From NCBI RefSeq assembly GCF_001547525.1, contig NZ_LNJP01000003.1, positions 62,001-126,000 on the forward strand: a stretch of DNA of 64,000 nucleotides. Direction: 5' to 3'. Below the pieces are notes generated by a model that saw only the letters and a list, made by a program, of their open reading frames with translations, did no database searches and was not told where the DNA came from. This stretch comes from Burkholderia anthina (GTDB lineage: Bacteria > Pseudomonadota > Gammaproteobacteria > Burkholderiales > Burkholderiaceae). Below, one piece after another: positions 34,176 through 42,062 of the stretch. Made by a program: the position numbers and the translations under genes. Each line of letters begins with the position of its first letter. Position 1 is the stretch's first letter.

Positions 34176-34257
34176 CGCGGCGGCTCGCGTGCCGCCGCGC
34201 CGGCTTTCAACCGCCCCTTTGCGACTCGCATCGGCGGACGCTTCACGGCGTCCGCCG
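34176..34257 (+). terminator. Two strong hairpins between the ABC operon and the porin gene
   Basis: CGCGGCGGC (34176-34184) pairs with GCCGCCGCG (34191-34199), and CGGCGGACGC (34232-34241) pairs with GCGTCCGCCG (34248-34257). Both loops are 6 nt. They lie 8-90 bp after the ATPase stop. Neither has a true T-tract, so the porin may be partly read through or have its own promoter. Confidence 0.6.
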
Positions 34258-34322
34258 CTGGCGCGCCGCGCATCCGTTTTCTGTTTCAACCCGCCCACAA
34301 TAATCTAGGAGACACCGTCAAA

Positions 34323-35414
34323 ATGAAGTCACGCGCAGAACGCTCGATTCGAACAGTAGTCCTCACCAGTTCAGCCGCGGCAGCCTGTCTCGCCGCGCCG
34401 GCCGCGCACGCGCAGTCGTCGGTCACGATATACGGGATCATGGACGCGGGCATCGAATACACGAACCATGCGGCCCCGGAGGGCGGCAATGCGTTCAAGC
34501 TGAAGTCGGGCAACAAGAACACGTCGCGCTGGGGCTTGCGCGGCGTCGAGGATCTCGGCGGCGGATTGAAAGCCGTGTTCCGCCTCGAAAGCGGCATCGA
34601 TCTCGCGAATGGCGCGTCCGACGACGGCCCCGACTCGATCTTCGCGCGCCGCGCGACGGTCGGCCTGAAAGGCAAATGGGGCGAGCTGTCGCTCGGCCGC
34701 AACTTCACCGTCACCTACGACTACATGCTGCCGTTCGACCCGATGGGCTACGCGCAGAACTACTCGTGGGCGACCTCGTCGATGGCGACGGGCGGCCGCA
34801 AGGACGGCCTGTTCACGCGCTCGTCGAACGCGGTGCGCTACGACGGCGAATTCAGCGGCTTCAAGTTCGGCGCGCTGTATGGTTTCGGCAACGTGCCGGG
34901 CAGCATCAAGACCAGCTCGAAATACGATTTCGCGGTCGGTTACGAGACAGGGCCGTTCGCGGCCGTCGTCACGTTCGACCGGCAGAACGGCGCGGCCGAC
35001 AGCGTCACGCCGGCCGATACCGTCAACTACATTCAAGGCATCCACGCGGGCCTGAGCTACGACTTCGGTAACCTGAAGACGATGGCCGGCTATCGCAACT
35101 ATCGGCGCACGTATCACACCACGGCCGCGAACCAGTTGAGCGACATGTATTGGCTCGGCGGGTCGTACCAGTTCACGCCGACGTTCTCGTTGATCGCGGC
35201 CGTCTACCACCAGAACATCAAGGGCGGCACGGATGCCGACCCGACGCTGGTGTCGGTGCGTGCGCAGTACGCGCTGTCGAAGCGCACGGTGCTGTATGCA
35301 GCCGGTGCGTTCGCGATCGCGAAGCACGACCAGAAAGTCGGCGTGTCGCGCGATTTCAATGGGTACGGCACCACGCAGGTGGGGGTCACGGCGGGGATTC
35401 AGCAGCGGTTCTGA
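34323..35414 (+). CDS. Gram-negative porin, second in the window
   Basis: A 363-aa outer-membrane porin. The signal peptide ends AAPAAHAQS, followed by SSVTIYGIMDAGIEY, SRWGLRGVEDLGGGLKAVFRLESG, FARRATVGLKGKWGELSLGRN, and a C-terminal GIQQRF with the terminal Phe. Start 34323 has TAGGAGA about 10 nt upstream. Its place after an FbpABC-like importer suggests it delivers the same solute across the outer membrane, by inference. It is quite different in sequence from the porin at 8363-9562. Confidence 0.94.
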   Translation: MKSRAERSIRTVVLTSSAAAACLAAPAAHAQSSVTIYGIMDAGIEYTNHAAPEGGNAFKLKSGNKNTSRWGLRGVEDLGGGLKAVFRLESGIDLANGASDDGPDSIFARRATVGLKGKWGELSLGRNFTVTYDYMLPFDPMGYAQNYSWATSSMATGGRKDGLFTRSSNAVRYDGEFSGFKFGALYGFGNVPGSIKTSSKYDFAVGYETGPFAAVVTFDRQNGAADSVTPADTVNYIQGIHAGLSYDFGNLKTMAGYRNYRRTYHTTAANQLSDMYWLGGSYQFTPTFSLIAAVYHQNIKGGTDADPTLVSVRAQYALSKRTVLYAAGAFAIAKHDQKVGVSRDFNGYGTTQVGVTAGIQQRF

Positions 35415-35585
35415 CCGCTCCGACATGACGGCGGGCAGAGGACGGTGCAAGCGTTTCGGGGCGCGTCGCCCTCTGCTTCGTCGCATGTCGGGGCGCGGCA
35501 CGGGCGACCGAAGAAACACGTTGAAACGGATGCGCGAGCAACGTGCCGGCGATTCGCTGAGCACGCGAACACCATGGCGGCTCGT

Positions 35586-36161
35586 TCAGAGAATCGCCCG
35601 GTAAGCTTCGAGCGCCTTGCAGGTCTGAACCATCCCCTGCCGCTGCAGGATGTCGAGGTAGCGATCCACCATCATCGGAGGATGCTCGAGCATTTCGCGT
35701 TGTCGCCGTGCTGCGCCGACAACCGCAGCCGGCTCGAGATCGAACAGATTGTCGACGAACACGTCGGGATGCTGCGCCCCCACCCCGTACGCCGACAGCA
35801 CTGCGTCGGGAAAGTCCTTCTGGTTGAACGTCACGATCACACTGGCGTTGCAGCGGATCGCGGCGGCCAGTACATGCCGATCATCGGCATCCGGCAGCCT
35901 CAGGCCCTCGATCAACGCTTCGTACCCGGTCACCAGCGCATCAGGTATCGCGCGATCCATCAGACTCGCAGTCCGGTCGAGTTGTGCGGCGCCGAGGTCC
36001 GGGCGCTTGCGCAACAGGTTCCGTTTCCATTCGTTATGGATATCGGCACTCCAGCGAGCCCTGAAACACCCGCTCAATGCGAGCCACATCAGGAAATCGC
36101 GCAACGGTGCCGGGTACAGCACGCAGGCATCATAGACCGCCGTGAATGGCGAACTCGTCAT
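35586..36161 (-). CDS. PIN-domain toxin
   Basis: A 191-aa PIN-like ribonuclease. The acidic active-site residues are visible: Asp in AVYDACVLYP, Glu in DIHNEW, Asp in LPDADDRHVLAAAI, and a terminal Asp in VTFNQKDFP. The ATG overlaps the stop of the upstream HTH gene by 4 bp, as in toxin-antitoxin modules. It should cleave RNA when free of its partner. It is longer than a VapC (about 130 aa), with an extra C-terminal helical part (DRYLDILQRQGMVQTCKALE). Confidence 0.88.
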   Translation of the reverse strand: MTSSPFTAVYDACVLYPAPLRDFLMWLALSGCFRARWSADIHNEWKRNLLRKRPDLGAAQLDRTASLMDRAIPDALVTGYEALIEGLRLPDADDRHVLAAAIRCNASVIVTFNQKDFPDAVLSAYGVGAQHPDVFVDNLFDLEPAAVVGAARRQREMLEHPPMMVDRYLDILQRQGMVQTCKALEAYRAIL

Positions 36162-36625
36162 TCGTAGCCCATCCCGAATTCCTGCGCTTGCCGCCCCAAC
36201 TCTTCCATCGCATTGGCGCTCGCCTGATCGCGTTCGGTCTTGTAACGCATCAGATCGGAAAAGCGCACACGACGATGCTTGCCGGTCTTGTGATACGGCA
36301 GCGCCTTCGATTCGAGCAGCTTGATCAGGTGTGGACGGGACACATTGAGCAGGTCGGCTGCTTCCTGCGTGGTCAGTTCCGCGTGAACGGGCACGACCTT
36401 GACCGCATTGCCATCTGCAAGCTCCGCGAGGATGTCGACCAGCAGACGCAGTGCAGAAGTCGGAAGCTCGACCTGATGGGCGCGATTTTCGTCATCGAAA
36501 ATCTGGATGCGCTGTATTTCCGTTCGCGTGGCCAGATAAGCCGCCAGCGCACGCTGTCCTTCGACCGCCGCCTGCACCTCGCGCTCCACCGGCAAGATCG
36601 TATCGGACATCGAGGTATGGGCCAT
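36158..36625 (-). CDS. Antitoxin with excisionase-type HTH
   Basis: A 155-aa DNA-binding antitoxin. The N-terminal half (ALAAYLATRTEIQRIQIFDDE) probably contacts the toxin or dimerises. The HTH is excisionase/MerR-like (LTTQEAADLLNVSRPHLIKLLESKALPYHKTGKHRRVRF, about residues 84-122), and a charged C-terminal helix follows. The ATG at 36625 has GGGAG upstream; a second ATG at 36610 is possible. It is the first gene of the pair and most likely autorepresses through the 16-bp tandem repeats just upstream. Confidence 0.87.
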   Translation of the reverse strand: MAHTSMSDTILPVEREVQAAVEGQRALAAYLATRTEIQRIQIFDDENRAHQVELPTSALRLLVDILAELADGNAVKVVPVHAELTTQEAADLLNVSRPHLIKLLESKALPYHKTGKHRRVRFSDLMRYKTERDQASANAMEELGRQAQEFGMGYE

Positions 36626-36665
36626 CGCGCGCTCCCAAGCAGGGTTCTCAAATGCGCCATCTTAT

Positions 36666-36697
36666 TCGAAATAAACGAAAATCGCAATAAACGAAAA
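36666..36697. promoter_or_regulatory. Tandem 16-bp repeats upstream of the PIN toxin-antitoxin operon
   Basis: On the minus strand TTTTCGTTTATTGCGA is followed directly by TTTTCGTTTATTTCGA, 15 of 16 identical. On the plus strand the shared AATAAACGAAAA is at 36670-36681 and 36686-36697. The repeats are AT-rich in otherwise GC-rich DNA and end about 40 bp before the antitoxin start. They are the likely promoter and autoregulatory site. Confidence 0.7.
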
Positions 36698-36809
36698 ACG
36701 ATAGAGCCCTTATAAGACCGCCGAACCTCGATATCAGTCAATACGCGCCGTCACCCGGCTTCTGGTCCTTCCGCGTGCAGAGTGACGACCGCTGCCCGCT
36801 CGTCGCCGT

Positions 36810-37772
36810 TCAGTCACCACGCATCGTGAACACCAAACGCACGGCGCTGCTCGTATCGCCCCAGTGCTCGCCGACAGCCGACAGCGGCACCGTGCGCGTG
36901 TCGATCGTCAGGCCCGCCGGCCCCGCCGCTTCGAATACGCCGCGCACCGATGCGAGGAAGCCCGGCAGCGACACGCTGCCCAGGCCGCTGCCCATCAATT
37001 CGATCGCGGTCGCACGCAGCACGGCGCCAGGCAGCAACACGTCCGCGCCGCCGATCGAACCGATCTGCACGAAACGCAGCCGCCGGGCGCCGGGAGTCGC
37101 CTTCGCGGCAGCCGCCAGTAGCGTCTGCGCGCTGGCGCCCCACAGATAATCGAGCACGACATCCACGCCCGCACGGAAATGCGGTTCGAGCGCCCGCGCC
37201 AGATGCGCGTCGTCCTGCTGCAGCGACACCACGGCGTCCGCGCCGGCATTCAGCAACGCCTGCAACGCAGCCGCGTTGCGACCCGTCGCGATGATCTTCG
37301 CCGCGCCGAGATGCTTCGCAATCCGCACCGCGAGCCGCCCGGACGTACCCGTTGCACCGTTGACGAGCACCGTCTCGCCCGCGACGAACCGCGCGCGTTC
37401 GGTCAGCGCGGCCCATGAAGACATCCCGGGAATCGCGATCGCCGCGGCCGTGACATCGTCGAGCGCGTCCGGCAGCGGCACGCACTGCGTCTCGGGCACG
37501 AGCGTGCGTTCGGCCATCGCGCCGAACGGCACGGGCGCGCCGAAGAAGTAGACGCGCCGGCCGTCGTCGAGACGCCCCACGCCGTCGACACCGACGACGA
37601 ACGGATAGCGTCGATCCGACGAGTAATGCGTGCCGGCCGCGCGCCCCTGTGCGATGCGGCTCAGCGCGGACGCCGTCACGTCGATCAGGCTGTGGCCCGG
37701 CATCGCGCGCGGCGCGTCGAATTCCATATGGACCGGGCGCTCGCCGGCGCCCGTCACGACTGCTGCTTTCAT
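36810..37772 (-). CDS. MDR-family oxidoreductase (quinone reductase/alcohol dehydrogenase-like, no zinc ligands)
   Basis: A 320-aa medium-chain reductase. The N-terminal GroES-like half has KAAVVTGAGERPVHMEF and PFVVGVDGVGRL. The Rossmann part carries VNGATGTSGRLAVRIAKHLGA and ATGRN after strand 2, favouring NADPH. No structural zinc Cys cluster is seen. The start at 37772 has AAGGAG upstream. It is preceded by a small unknown gene with a 31-bp gap, and both are divergent from an AraC-type regulator. Substrate unknown; reduction of an enone or quinone is possible. Confidence 0.88.
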   Translation of the reverse strand: MKAAVVTGAGERPVHMEFDAPRAMPGHSLIDVTASALSRIAQGRAAGTHYSSDRRYPFVVGVDGVGRLDDGRRVYFFGAPVPFGAMAERTLVPETQCVPLPDALDDVTAAAIAIPGMSSWAALTERARFVAGETVLVNGATGTSGRLAVRIAKHLGAAKIIATGRNAAALQALLNAGADAVVSLQQDDAHLARALEPHFRAGVDVVLDYLWGASAQTLLAAAAKATPGARRLRFVQIGSIGGADVLLPGAVLRATAIELMGSGLGSVSLPGFLASVRGVFEAAGPAGLTIDTRTVPLSAVGEHWGDTSSAVRLVFTMRGD

Positions 37773-37803
37773 GGTGGCTCCTTCGATCCTGAGTGATGGG
37801 TCT

Positions 37804-38055
37804 TTACCGGGCATCGAGCCACGCGCGCAGCGCGGGATCGCGCACTTCCAGCACGTCGAACAGGCCGAGCGCGCGCAGCGCGGGCAGCGCATCGATCGCA
37901 TCGGCCTCCGCGCGCGCCCTGTCCGCCGGCGCGGCATTCGGATCGGTCAACACACGTGCATTGACCAGAAAAGCGCCAACCGTGCCCTTGCGGATCGTCG
38001 TTCCGCCGGCGTCGATCTGGTTGGCATGGTCGGGAAGCATTTGTTCGGCTCGCAT
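37804..38055 (-). CDS. Small conserved-looking protein of unknown function
   Basis: An 83-aa soluble protein I do not recognise. It has an N-terminal segment with DHANQIDAGGTTIRKGTVGAF and an acidic, Ala-rich C-terminal part. Coding character and position support it as real: it sits 31 bp before the MDR reductase on the same strand and 95 bp from the divergent AraC gene. The start may be 38055 or the in-frame ATG at 38040. No signal peptide or membrane segment is present. Confidence 0.6.
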   Translation of the reverse strand: MRAEQMLPDHANQIDAGGTTIRKGTVGAFLVNARVLTDPNAAPADRARAEADAIDALPALRALGLFDVLEVRDPALRAWLDAR

Positions 38056-38103
38056 CGAGTCGTACTCCGGTTGTCATCGATGGACGCAGTGTAGGCATGC
38101 AAA

Positions 38104-38150
38104 TCCGGCCGTTCTCCGGTATAACGGCCATTCGATACCGATATCCGGCC
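38104..38150. promoter_or_regulatory. Candidate AraC binding region
   Basis: TCCGGCC occurs at 38104-38110 and again at 38144-38150, with an inverted ACGGCCAT-like element between them. The 95-bp spacer separates the divergent AraC gene from the small protein/reductase pair. The repeats are plausible AraC-type half-sites, but spacing and orientation are not diagnostic. Confidence 0.35.
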
Positions 38151-38942
38151 ATGTCCGATCCGCTTCTGCCCGCCCGCTTCGTCACGTCCGACGACGGCCC
38201 GTTCGTGGTCGCCGCCGCCCTGTCGCAACGCGCCCCCCGTATCACCGCGCCGCATTCGCATGCGCGCGGCCAGCTCGTCGGCGCGCTGAGCGGGCTCGTG
38301 ACGATCGGCCTCGACGATCAGGAGTGGGTCGTGCCCGCGATCCACGCGATCTGGATTCCGCCGCACTGCCGGCATTCGCTGCGCTCGTTCGGGCCGATTT
38401 CCGGCTGGTCGGCGTTCGTCGCCGAAGCGCGCTGCGCGGCGCTGCCGGCCACGCCGCGTGCGATCCGCACGACGCCGCTGCTGCGCGAAGCCGTGCAGCG
38501 CGCGGCAAGCTGGGGCGATTCCGAATTGGATGCCGCGCAGACACGGATCGCCGACGTGATCCTCGATGAAATCGCGGCATCGGAAGCCGAGGCGCTGGGG
38601 CTGGTGCGACCGCGGGACCCGCGGCTCGTGAAGATCACCGATGCGCTGGCCGCGGATCTCGCGAACGACCGGCGGCTGGAGGAATGGGCCGAATGGGCCG
38701 GCATCGGCGCACGGACGATGAGCCGCCGCTTCGTCGCCGAAACCGGGCTGACGTTCGCGCAATGGCGTCAGCAAGCGAGGCTGCTGCGGGCGCTGGAGCG
38801 CATCGCCGACGGCGTGCCGGTGACGACGATCGCGCTCGATCTCGGATACGACAACGTGAGCGCGTTCATCGACATGTTCCGGCGCGCGCTGGGGACGACG
38901 CCAGGGAGATATTTGGCGGGGGGAAGCCAGGCGCAGGGATAG
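38151..38942 (+). CDS. AraC-family regulator with N-terminal cupin domain
   Basis: A 263-aa AraC-type regulator. The N-terminal cupin sensor is visible in APHSHARGQLVGALSGLVTIGL and PAIHAIWIPPHCRHSLRSFG. The C-terminal double HTH is complete (LEEWAEWAGIGARTMSRRFVAETGLTFAQWRQQARLLRALE and VTTIALDLGYDNVSAFIDMFRRALGTTPGRYL). Start 38151 gives the usual length; an in-frame ATG at 38097 is possible. It is divergent from the small protein and MDR reductase, which it probably regulates. Confidence 0.9.
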   Translation: MSDPLLPARFVTSDDGPFVVAAALSQRAPRITAPHSHARGQLVGALSGLVTIGLDDQEWVVPAIHAIWIPPHCRHSLRSFGPISGWSAFVAEARCAALPATPRAIRTTPLLREAVQRAASWGDSELDAAQTRIADVILDEIAASEAEALGLVRPRDPRLVKITDALAADLANDRRLEEWAEWAGIGARTMSRRFVAETGLTFAQWRQQARLLRALERIADGVPVTTIALDLGYDNVSAFIDMFRRALGTTPGRYLAGGSQAQG

Positions 38943-38983
38943 CTGCGGCGATGCGCGCGCATGCAGCCGCACGGCGAAAATCC

Positions 38984-39011
38984 GGCGGGCGGCAGACAAC
39001 AACCGCCCGCC
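38984..39011 (-). terminator. Terminator at the end of the hpa operon
   Basis: GGCGGGCGG (38984-38992) pairs with CCGCCCGCC (39003-39011) over a 10-nt loop. Read on the minus strand it is followed by GGATTTTC. It lies just past the hpaI stop and also faces the convergent AraC gene. Confidence 0.65.
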
Positions 39012-39017
39012 GCCGCG

Positions 39018-39824
39018 TCAATACGTGCCGTCGCCCTTCTTCGCGGCGGCGTCGCCGCCCTTCTTGAACTGCGCCGCAAGCCGCTCCGCGCTCCTCGCCA
39101 GCAGCGTCGTATCGACACCGACCGCGACGAACAACGCGCCCGCTTCCAGATAGCGCCGCGCGGCCGCTTCATCCGCGCTCAGGATGCCCGGCGCCTTGCC
39201 GGCCGCCTTGATCGCGCGGATCGCGCCGTCGATCGCGGCCTGCACATCGGGGTGGCCTGGATTGCCGAGTTGCCCGAGATCGGCGGCCAGATCGGCCGGG
39301 CCAATGAACACGCCATCGACACCGTCGACCCGCGAGATCGCATCGATCGCGTCGAGCCCTGCCCGCGTCTCGACCTGCACGAGCACGGCCATCTCGTCGT
39401 TCGCGCGATGCAGGTACTCGCCGACGCGATTCCACCGCGATGCGCGCGCGAGCGCGCTGCCGACGCCGCGCATCCCGTGCGGCGGATAACGGGTCGCGGC
39501 CACCGCCGCGCGCGCCTCGTCCGCGTTCTGCACCATCGGCACGAGCAGCGTTTGCGCGCCGAGATCGAGCACCTGCTTGACGATCACCGGATCGTTCCAC
39601 GGCACGCGCACGACCGGATGCGACGGATACGGCGCGATCGCCTGCAGTTGCGCGAGGATCGTCGGCACCGTGTTCGGTGCATGCTCGCCGTCGATCAGCA
39701 GCCAGTCGAAACCGGCGCCCGCGACCACTTCCGCGCTGTAGGGATTCGCGAGGCCGAGCCACAGGCCGATCTGCGCGTCGCCGCGCGCGAGCGCGGCCTT
39801 GAAGACATTCGACGGAATCCGCAT
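39018..39824 (-). CDS. hpaI: 4-hydroxy-2-oxoheptane-1,7-dioate aldolase (HpaI/HpcH)
   Basis: A 268-aa HpcH/HpaI-family metal-dependent class II pyruvate aldolase. It splits 4-hydroxy-2-oxoheptanedioate into pyruvate and succinate semialdehyde, the last step of homoprotocatechuate meta-cleavage. Family motifs are [61 protein letters not shown], and [13 protein letters not shown] with the metal-binding Glu, then [14 protein letters not shown]. The length is as in E. coli HpaI. It is the last gene of the operon, 12 bp after hpaH, with GAGGTGAG as its Shine-Dalgarno. A strong hairpin follows. Confidence 0.95.
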   Translation of the reverse strand: MRIPSNVFKAALARGDAQIGLWLGLANPYSAEVVAGAGFDWLLIDGEHAPNTVPTILAQLQAIAPYPSHPVVRVPWNDPVIVKQVLDLGAQTLLVPMVQNADEARAAVAATRYPPHGMRGVGSALARASRWNRVGEYLHRANDEMAVLVQVETRAGLDAIDAISRVDGVDGVFIGPADLAADLGQLGNPGHPDVQAAIDGAIRAIKAAGKAPGILSADEAAARRYLEAGALFVAVGVDTTLLARSAERLAAQFKKGGDAAAKKGDGTY

Positions 39825-39836
39825 CGTTCGCTCACC

Positions 39837-40640
39837 TCACTCGAAGTAGCACTGGATCGTCCCGAGCGGGCCGTAGTCGACGCTGAACGTATCGCCCGAA
39901 CGCGCCGCGCAGGGCCGCGTAAACGATCCGCCGAGCACGATCTGCCCAGGCTCCAGCGTGACGTCGAAACGCGACAGCCGGTTCGCGAGCCACGCGACGC
40001 CGTTCGCCGGATGGTTCAGCACGCCGGCCGCGACACCGGTTTCCTCGACCACGCCGTTGCGCGACATGATCGCCGCGACCCAGCGCAAATCGACGTCCCG
40101 TGGGCGCACCGGCCGGCCGCCGATCACGACGCCCGCGTTCGCCGCGTTGTCGGCGATCGTGTCGAACACCTTGCGCGGCCGCTTCGTATCGGGGTCGATC
40201 GACTGGCTGCGCGCGTCGATGATCTCGAGCGCCGGCACGACGTAATCGACCGCGTCGTACACGTCGAAGATCGTGCAGTTCGGGCCGGTGAGCCGCTTGC
40301 CGAGCACGAACGCGAGTTCGACTTCCACACGCGGCACGATGAAGCGGCCGGTCGGGATCGTGCCGCCGTCCTCGAAGAACATGTCGTCGAGCAGCGCGCC
40401 GTAGTCGGGCTCGTCGATCTGCGACGTGTTCTGCATCGCCTTCGACGTGAGGCCGATCTTGTGCCCCTTCAGCGTGCGGCCTTCCGCGAGCTTGAGCGTC
40501 ACCCACGCGCGCTGGATCGCATACGCGTCGTCGATCGTGATGTCGGGATGGTCGAGCGAGATCTGGCGGATCTGCGTGCGCGCGCGCTCGGCGTCGTGCA
40601 GACGGTGCGCGAGCTGGTCGATGATGGCGGGTTCGAGCAT
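39837..40640 (-). CDS. hpaH: 2-oxo-hept-4-ene-1,7-dioate hydratase (HpaH/HpcG)
   Basis: A 267-aa hydratase of the fumarylacetoacetase-like/MhpD family that hydrates OHED to 4-hydroxy-2-oxoheptanedioate. Typical stretches are [32 protein letters not shown], and [18 protein letters not shown] with the metal-binding acids, then [17 protein letters not shown]. The start at 40640 ([14 protein letters not shown]) matches family N-termini; longer readings run into hpaF. It lies between hpaF and hpaI in the operon order seen in other hpa clusters. Confidence 0.95.
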   Translation of the reverse strand: MLEPAIIDQLAHRLHDAERARTQIRQISLDHPDITIDDAYAIQRAWVTLKLAEGRTLKGHKIGLTSKAMQNTSQIDEPDYGALLDDMFFEDGGTIPTGRFIVPRVEVELAFVLGKRLTGPNCTIFDVYDAVDYVVPALEIIDARSQSIDPDTKRPRKVFDTIADNAANAGVVIGGRPVRPRDVDLRWVAAIMSRNGVVEETGVAAGVLNHPANGVAWLANRLSRFDVTLEPGQIVLGGSFTRPCAARSGDTFSVDYGPLGTIQCYFE

Positions 40641-40660
40641 GGTCGGATCGAAAATGGGGT

Positions 40661-41053
40661 TCAGCCGGCCCGCTTGTAGCGGGCGTGAATGTTGTTGTGC
40701 TTGTACGAGCCGCTTTCGCTGAACTCGATCAATTCCATCGACAGAGCGAGATAACGCTTCGCGTACAGCTCGGCGAAATGGGCCTTGATCGCGTCGAACA
40801 GCGCGTCGCATGCGGCTTGCTTCGTTTCGTCGCTGCGGCCCGCGCCGATCTTCAGTGTCACGTGGACGAACGCGTCGTCCTCCGCGCCGTCGGCGATGCA
40901 GTAGTCGTGCAGCTCGATCGCGCGCGAACGGATGCCGCCGGTCGGGAACACGCCGCCCTGCGCGATCAGCGTCGCGTTGATCGTGCGCAGCAGCGCGGGA
41001 ATGCGTGCGTCGTCGCGGATGTTCGCGGTGTATTCGACGACGATGTGTGGCAT
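40661..41053 (-). CDS. hpaF: 5-carboxymethyl-2-hydroxymuconate delta-isomerase (HpaF/HpcD)
   Basis: A 130-aa member of the CHMI family. It isomerises 5-carboxymethyl-2-hydroxymuconate in the homoprotocatechuate pathway. The N-terminal Pro1 after Met ([12 protein letters not shown]), the catalytic base of the tautomerase superfamily, is present. [28 protein letters not shown] is characteristic. The length is as in E. coli HpaF. Start 41053 has GGAG upstream. It lies 44 bp after hpaD and 20 bp before hpaH. Confidence 0.95.
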   Translation of the reverse strand: MPHIVVEYTANIRDDARIPALLRTINATLIAQGGVFPTGGIRSRAIELHDYCIADGAEDDAFVHVTLKIGAGRSDETKQAACDALFDAIKAHFAELYAKRYLALSMELIEFSESGSYKHNNIHARYKRAG

Positions 41054-41097
41054 GGCAAGTCTCCGGTCGGATTCGAAGGCGTGGAGCGCGGCAATGC

Positions 41098-41946
41098 TCA
41101 GGGCAGCGGGAAGATCGCGTTGATCTGCCCGGTGCCCGAACTCGCGAAATAGTCGGTGACGATTTCGACGGGCTTGTCGTAGCGATCCCAGCCGAGCAGC
41201 CCGAGCAGCATCGCGGTATCGTGCATGCCGCCTTCGCCGTGGCAATGCACGTTGTACTCGGGCAGCATCGCGCAAAACGTCCTGAAATCGCCCTGCTTCC
41301 ACAGTTCGACCACGCGCAGGTCGACCTGCCGGAAGAATTCGCGGCTGATCTGGTGGATCGATTCCTCGGGGCTGCCGTTGTCGTTGAAGCGGTGCGACAG
41401 CGAACCGCTCGCGAGGAACGCAACGTTCGAATCGCTCTTCTCTATCGCTTCGAGCAGCGCCTCGCCGAAGCGCCGGCTCTCGTCGAGTTGGTGCCACATG
41501 CACCAGCCGGCGATCGACACGACCTTGAAGTGCTGGTCGCCGTTCATGTAGCGCATCGGCACGAGCGTGCCGTACTCGAGCTCGAGGCTGTCGATCTCGT
41601 GCGCGCGCGTCGCGATGCCGCGCTCGGTGGCCGTTTCGGCGATCAGCCGGCCGAGCGCCGGGTTGCCTGGGTACGCGTACTGCATGTCGCGGATGAAATG
41701 CGGCAGCTCGTTGCTCGTATAGGTGCCGGCGAACCGCGCATTGCAGTTCACGTGATAGCCCGCGTTGACGAGCCAGTGCACGTCCGACACGACGATCGTA
41801 TCGACGCCGAGCGCGCGGCAGCGCTCGCCGATCAGCCGGTGGCCGCGGATCGCCGCATCACGGCAGCCGTGATGCTTGCCGGGCAGTTCCGACAGGTACA
41901 TCGACGGCACGTGCGTGATCTTCGCGGCGAGGGACAGTTTGCCCAT
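41098..41946 (-). CDS. hpaD: 3,4-dihydroxyphenylacetate 2,3-dioxygenase (HpaD/HpcB)
   Basis: A 282-aa extradiol ring-cleavage dioxygenase of the LigB/class III type. It opens homoprotocatechuate next to the hydroxyls. Putative Fe ligands are the His pair near the N-terminus ([24 protein letters not shown]) and Glu in [18 protein letters not shown], with [17 protein letters not shown] between. Length and order match E. coli HpaD. Unusually, a 116-bp spacer with two hairpins separates it from hpaE upstream, whereas other genes of the operon are nearly touching. Confidence 0.94.
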   Translation of the reverse strand: MGKLSLAAKITHVPSMYLSELPGKHHGCRDAAIRGHRLIGERCRALGVDTIVVSDVHWLVNAGYHVNCNARFAGTYTSNELPHFIRDMQYAYPGNPALGRLIAETATERGIATRAHEIDSLELEYGTLVPMRYMNGDQHFKVVSIAGWCMWHQLDESRRFGEALLEAIEKSDSNVAFLASGSLSHRFNDNGSPEESIHQISREFFRQVDLRVVELWKQGDFRTFCAMLPEYNVHCHGEGGMHDTAMLLGLLGWDRYDKPVEIVTDYFASSGTGQINAIFPLP

Positions 41947-41964
41947 CGTTCAAGTCTCCCTGTC

Positions 41965-42025
41965 GGCCGGAGTTAGCGCTTTAGCGGTTACTCCGGCCCC
42001 ATGCTTGGCCGGCGTGCCGGCCAAG
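41965..42025 (-). repeat. Two hairpins in the hpaE-hpaD spacer
   Basis: GGCCGGAGT (41965-41973) pairs with ACTCCGGCC (41990-41998), and CTTGGCCGGC (42004-42013) pairs with GCCGGCCAAG (42016-42025). They occupy most of the 116-bp gap inside the operon. They may be REP-like elements, a partial terminator, or an mRNA processing site. No T-tract follows. Confidence 0.6.
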
Positions 42026-42062
42026 GAATCGTTCGTTCTTGCGGCGACACCACCCGCTTCCG

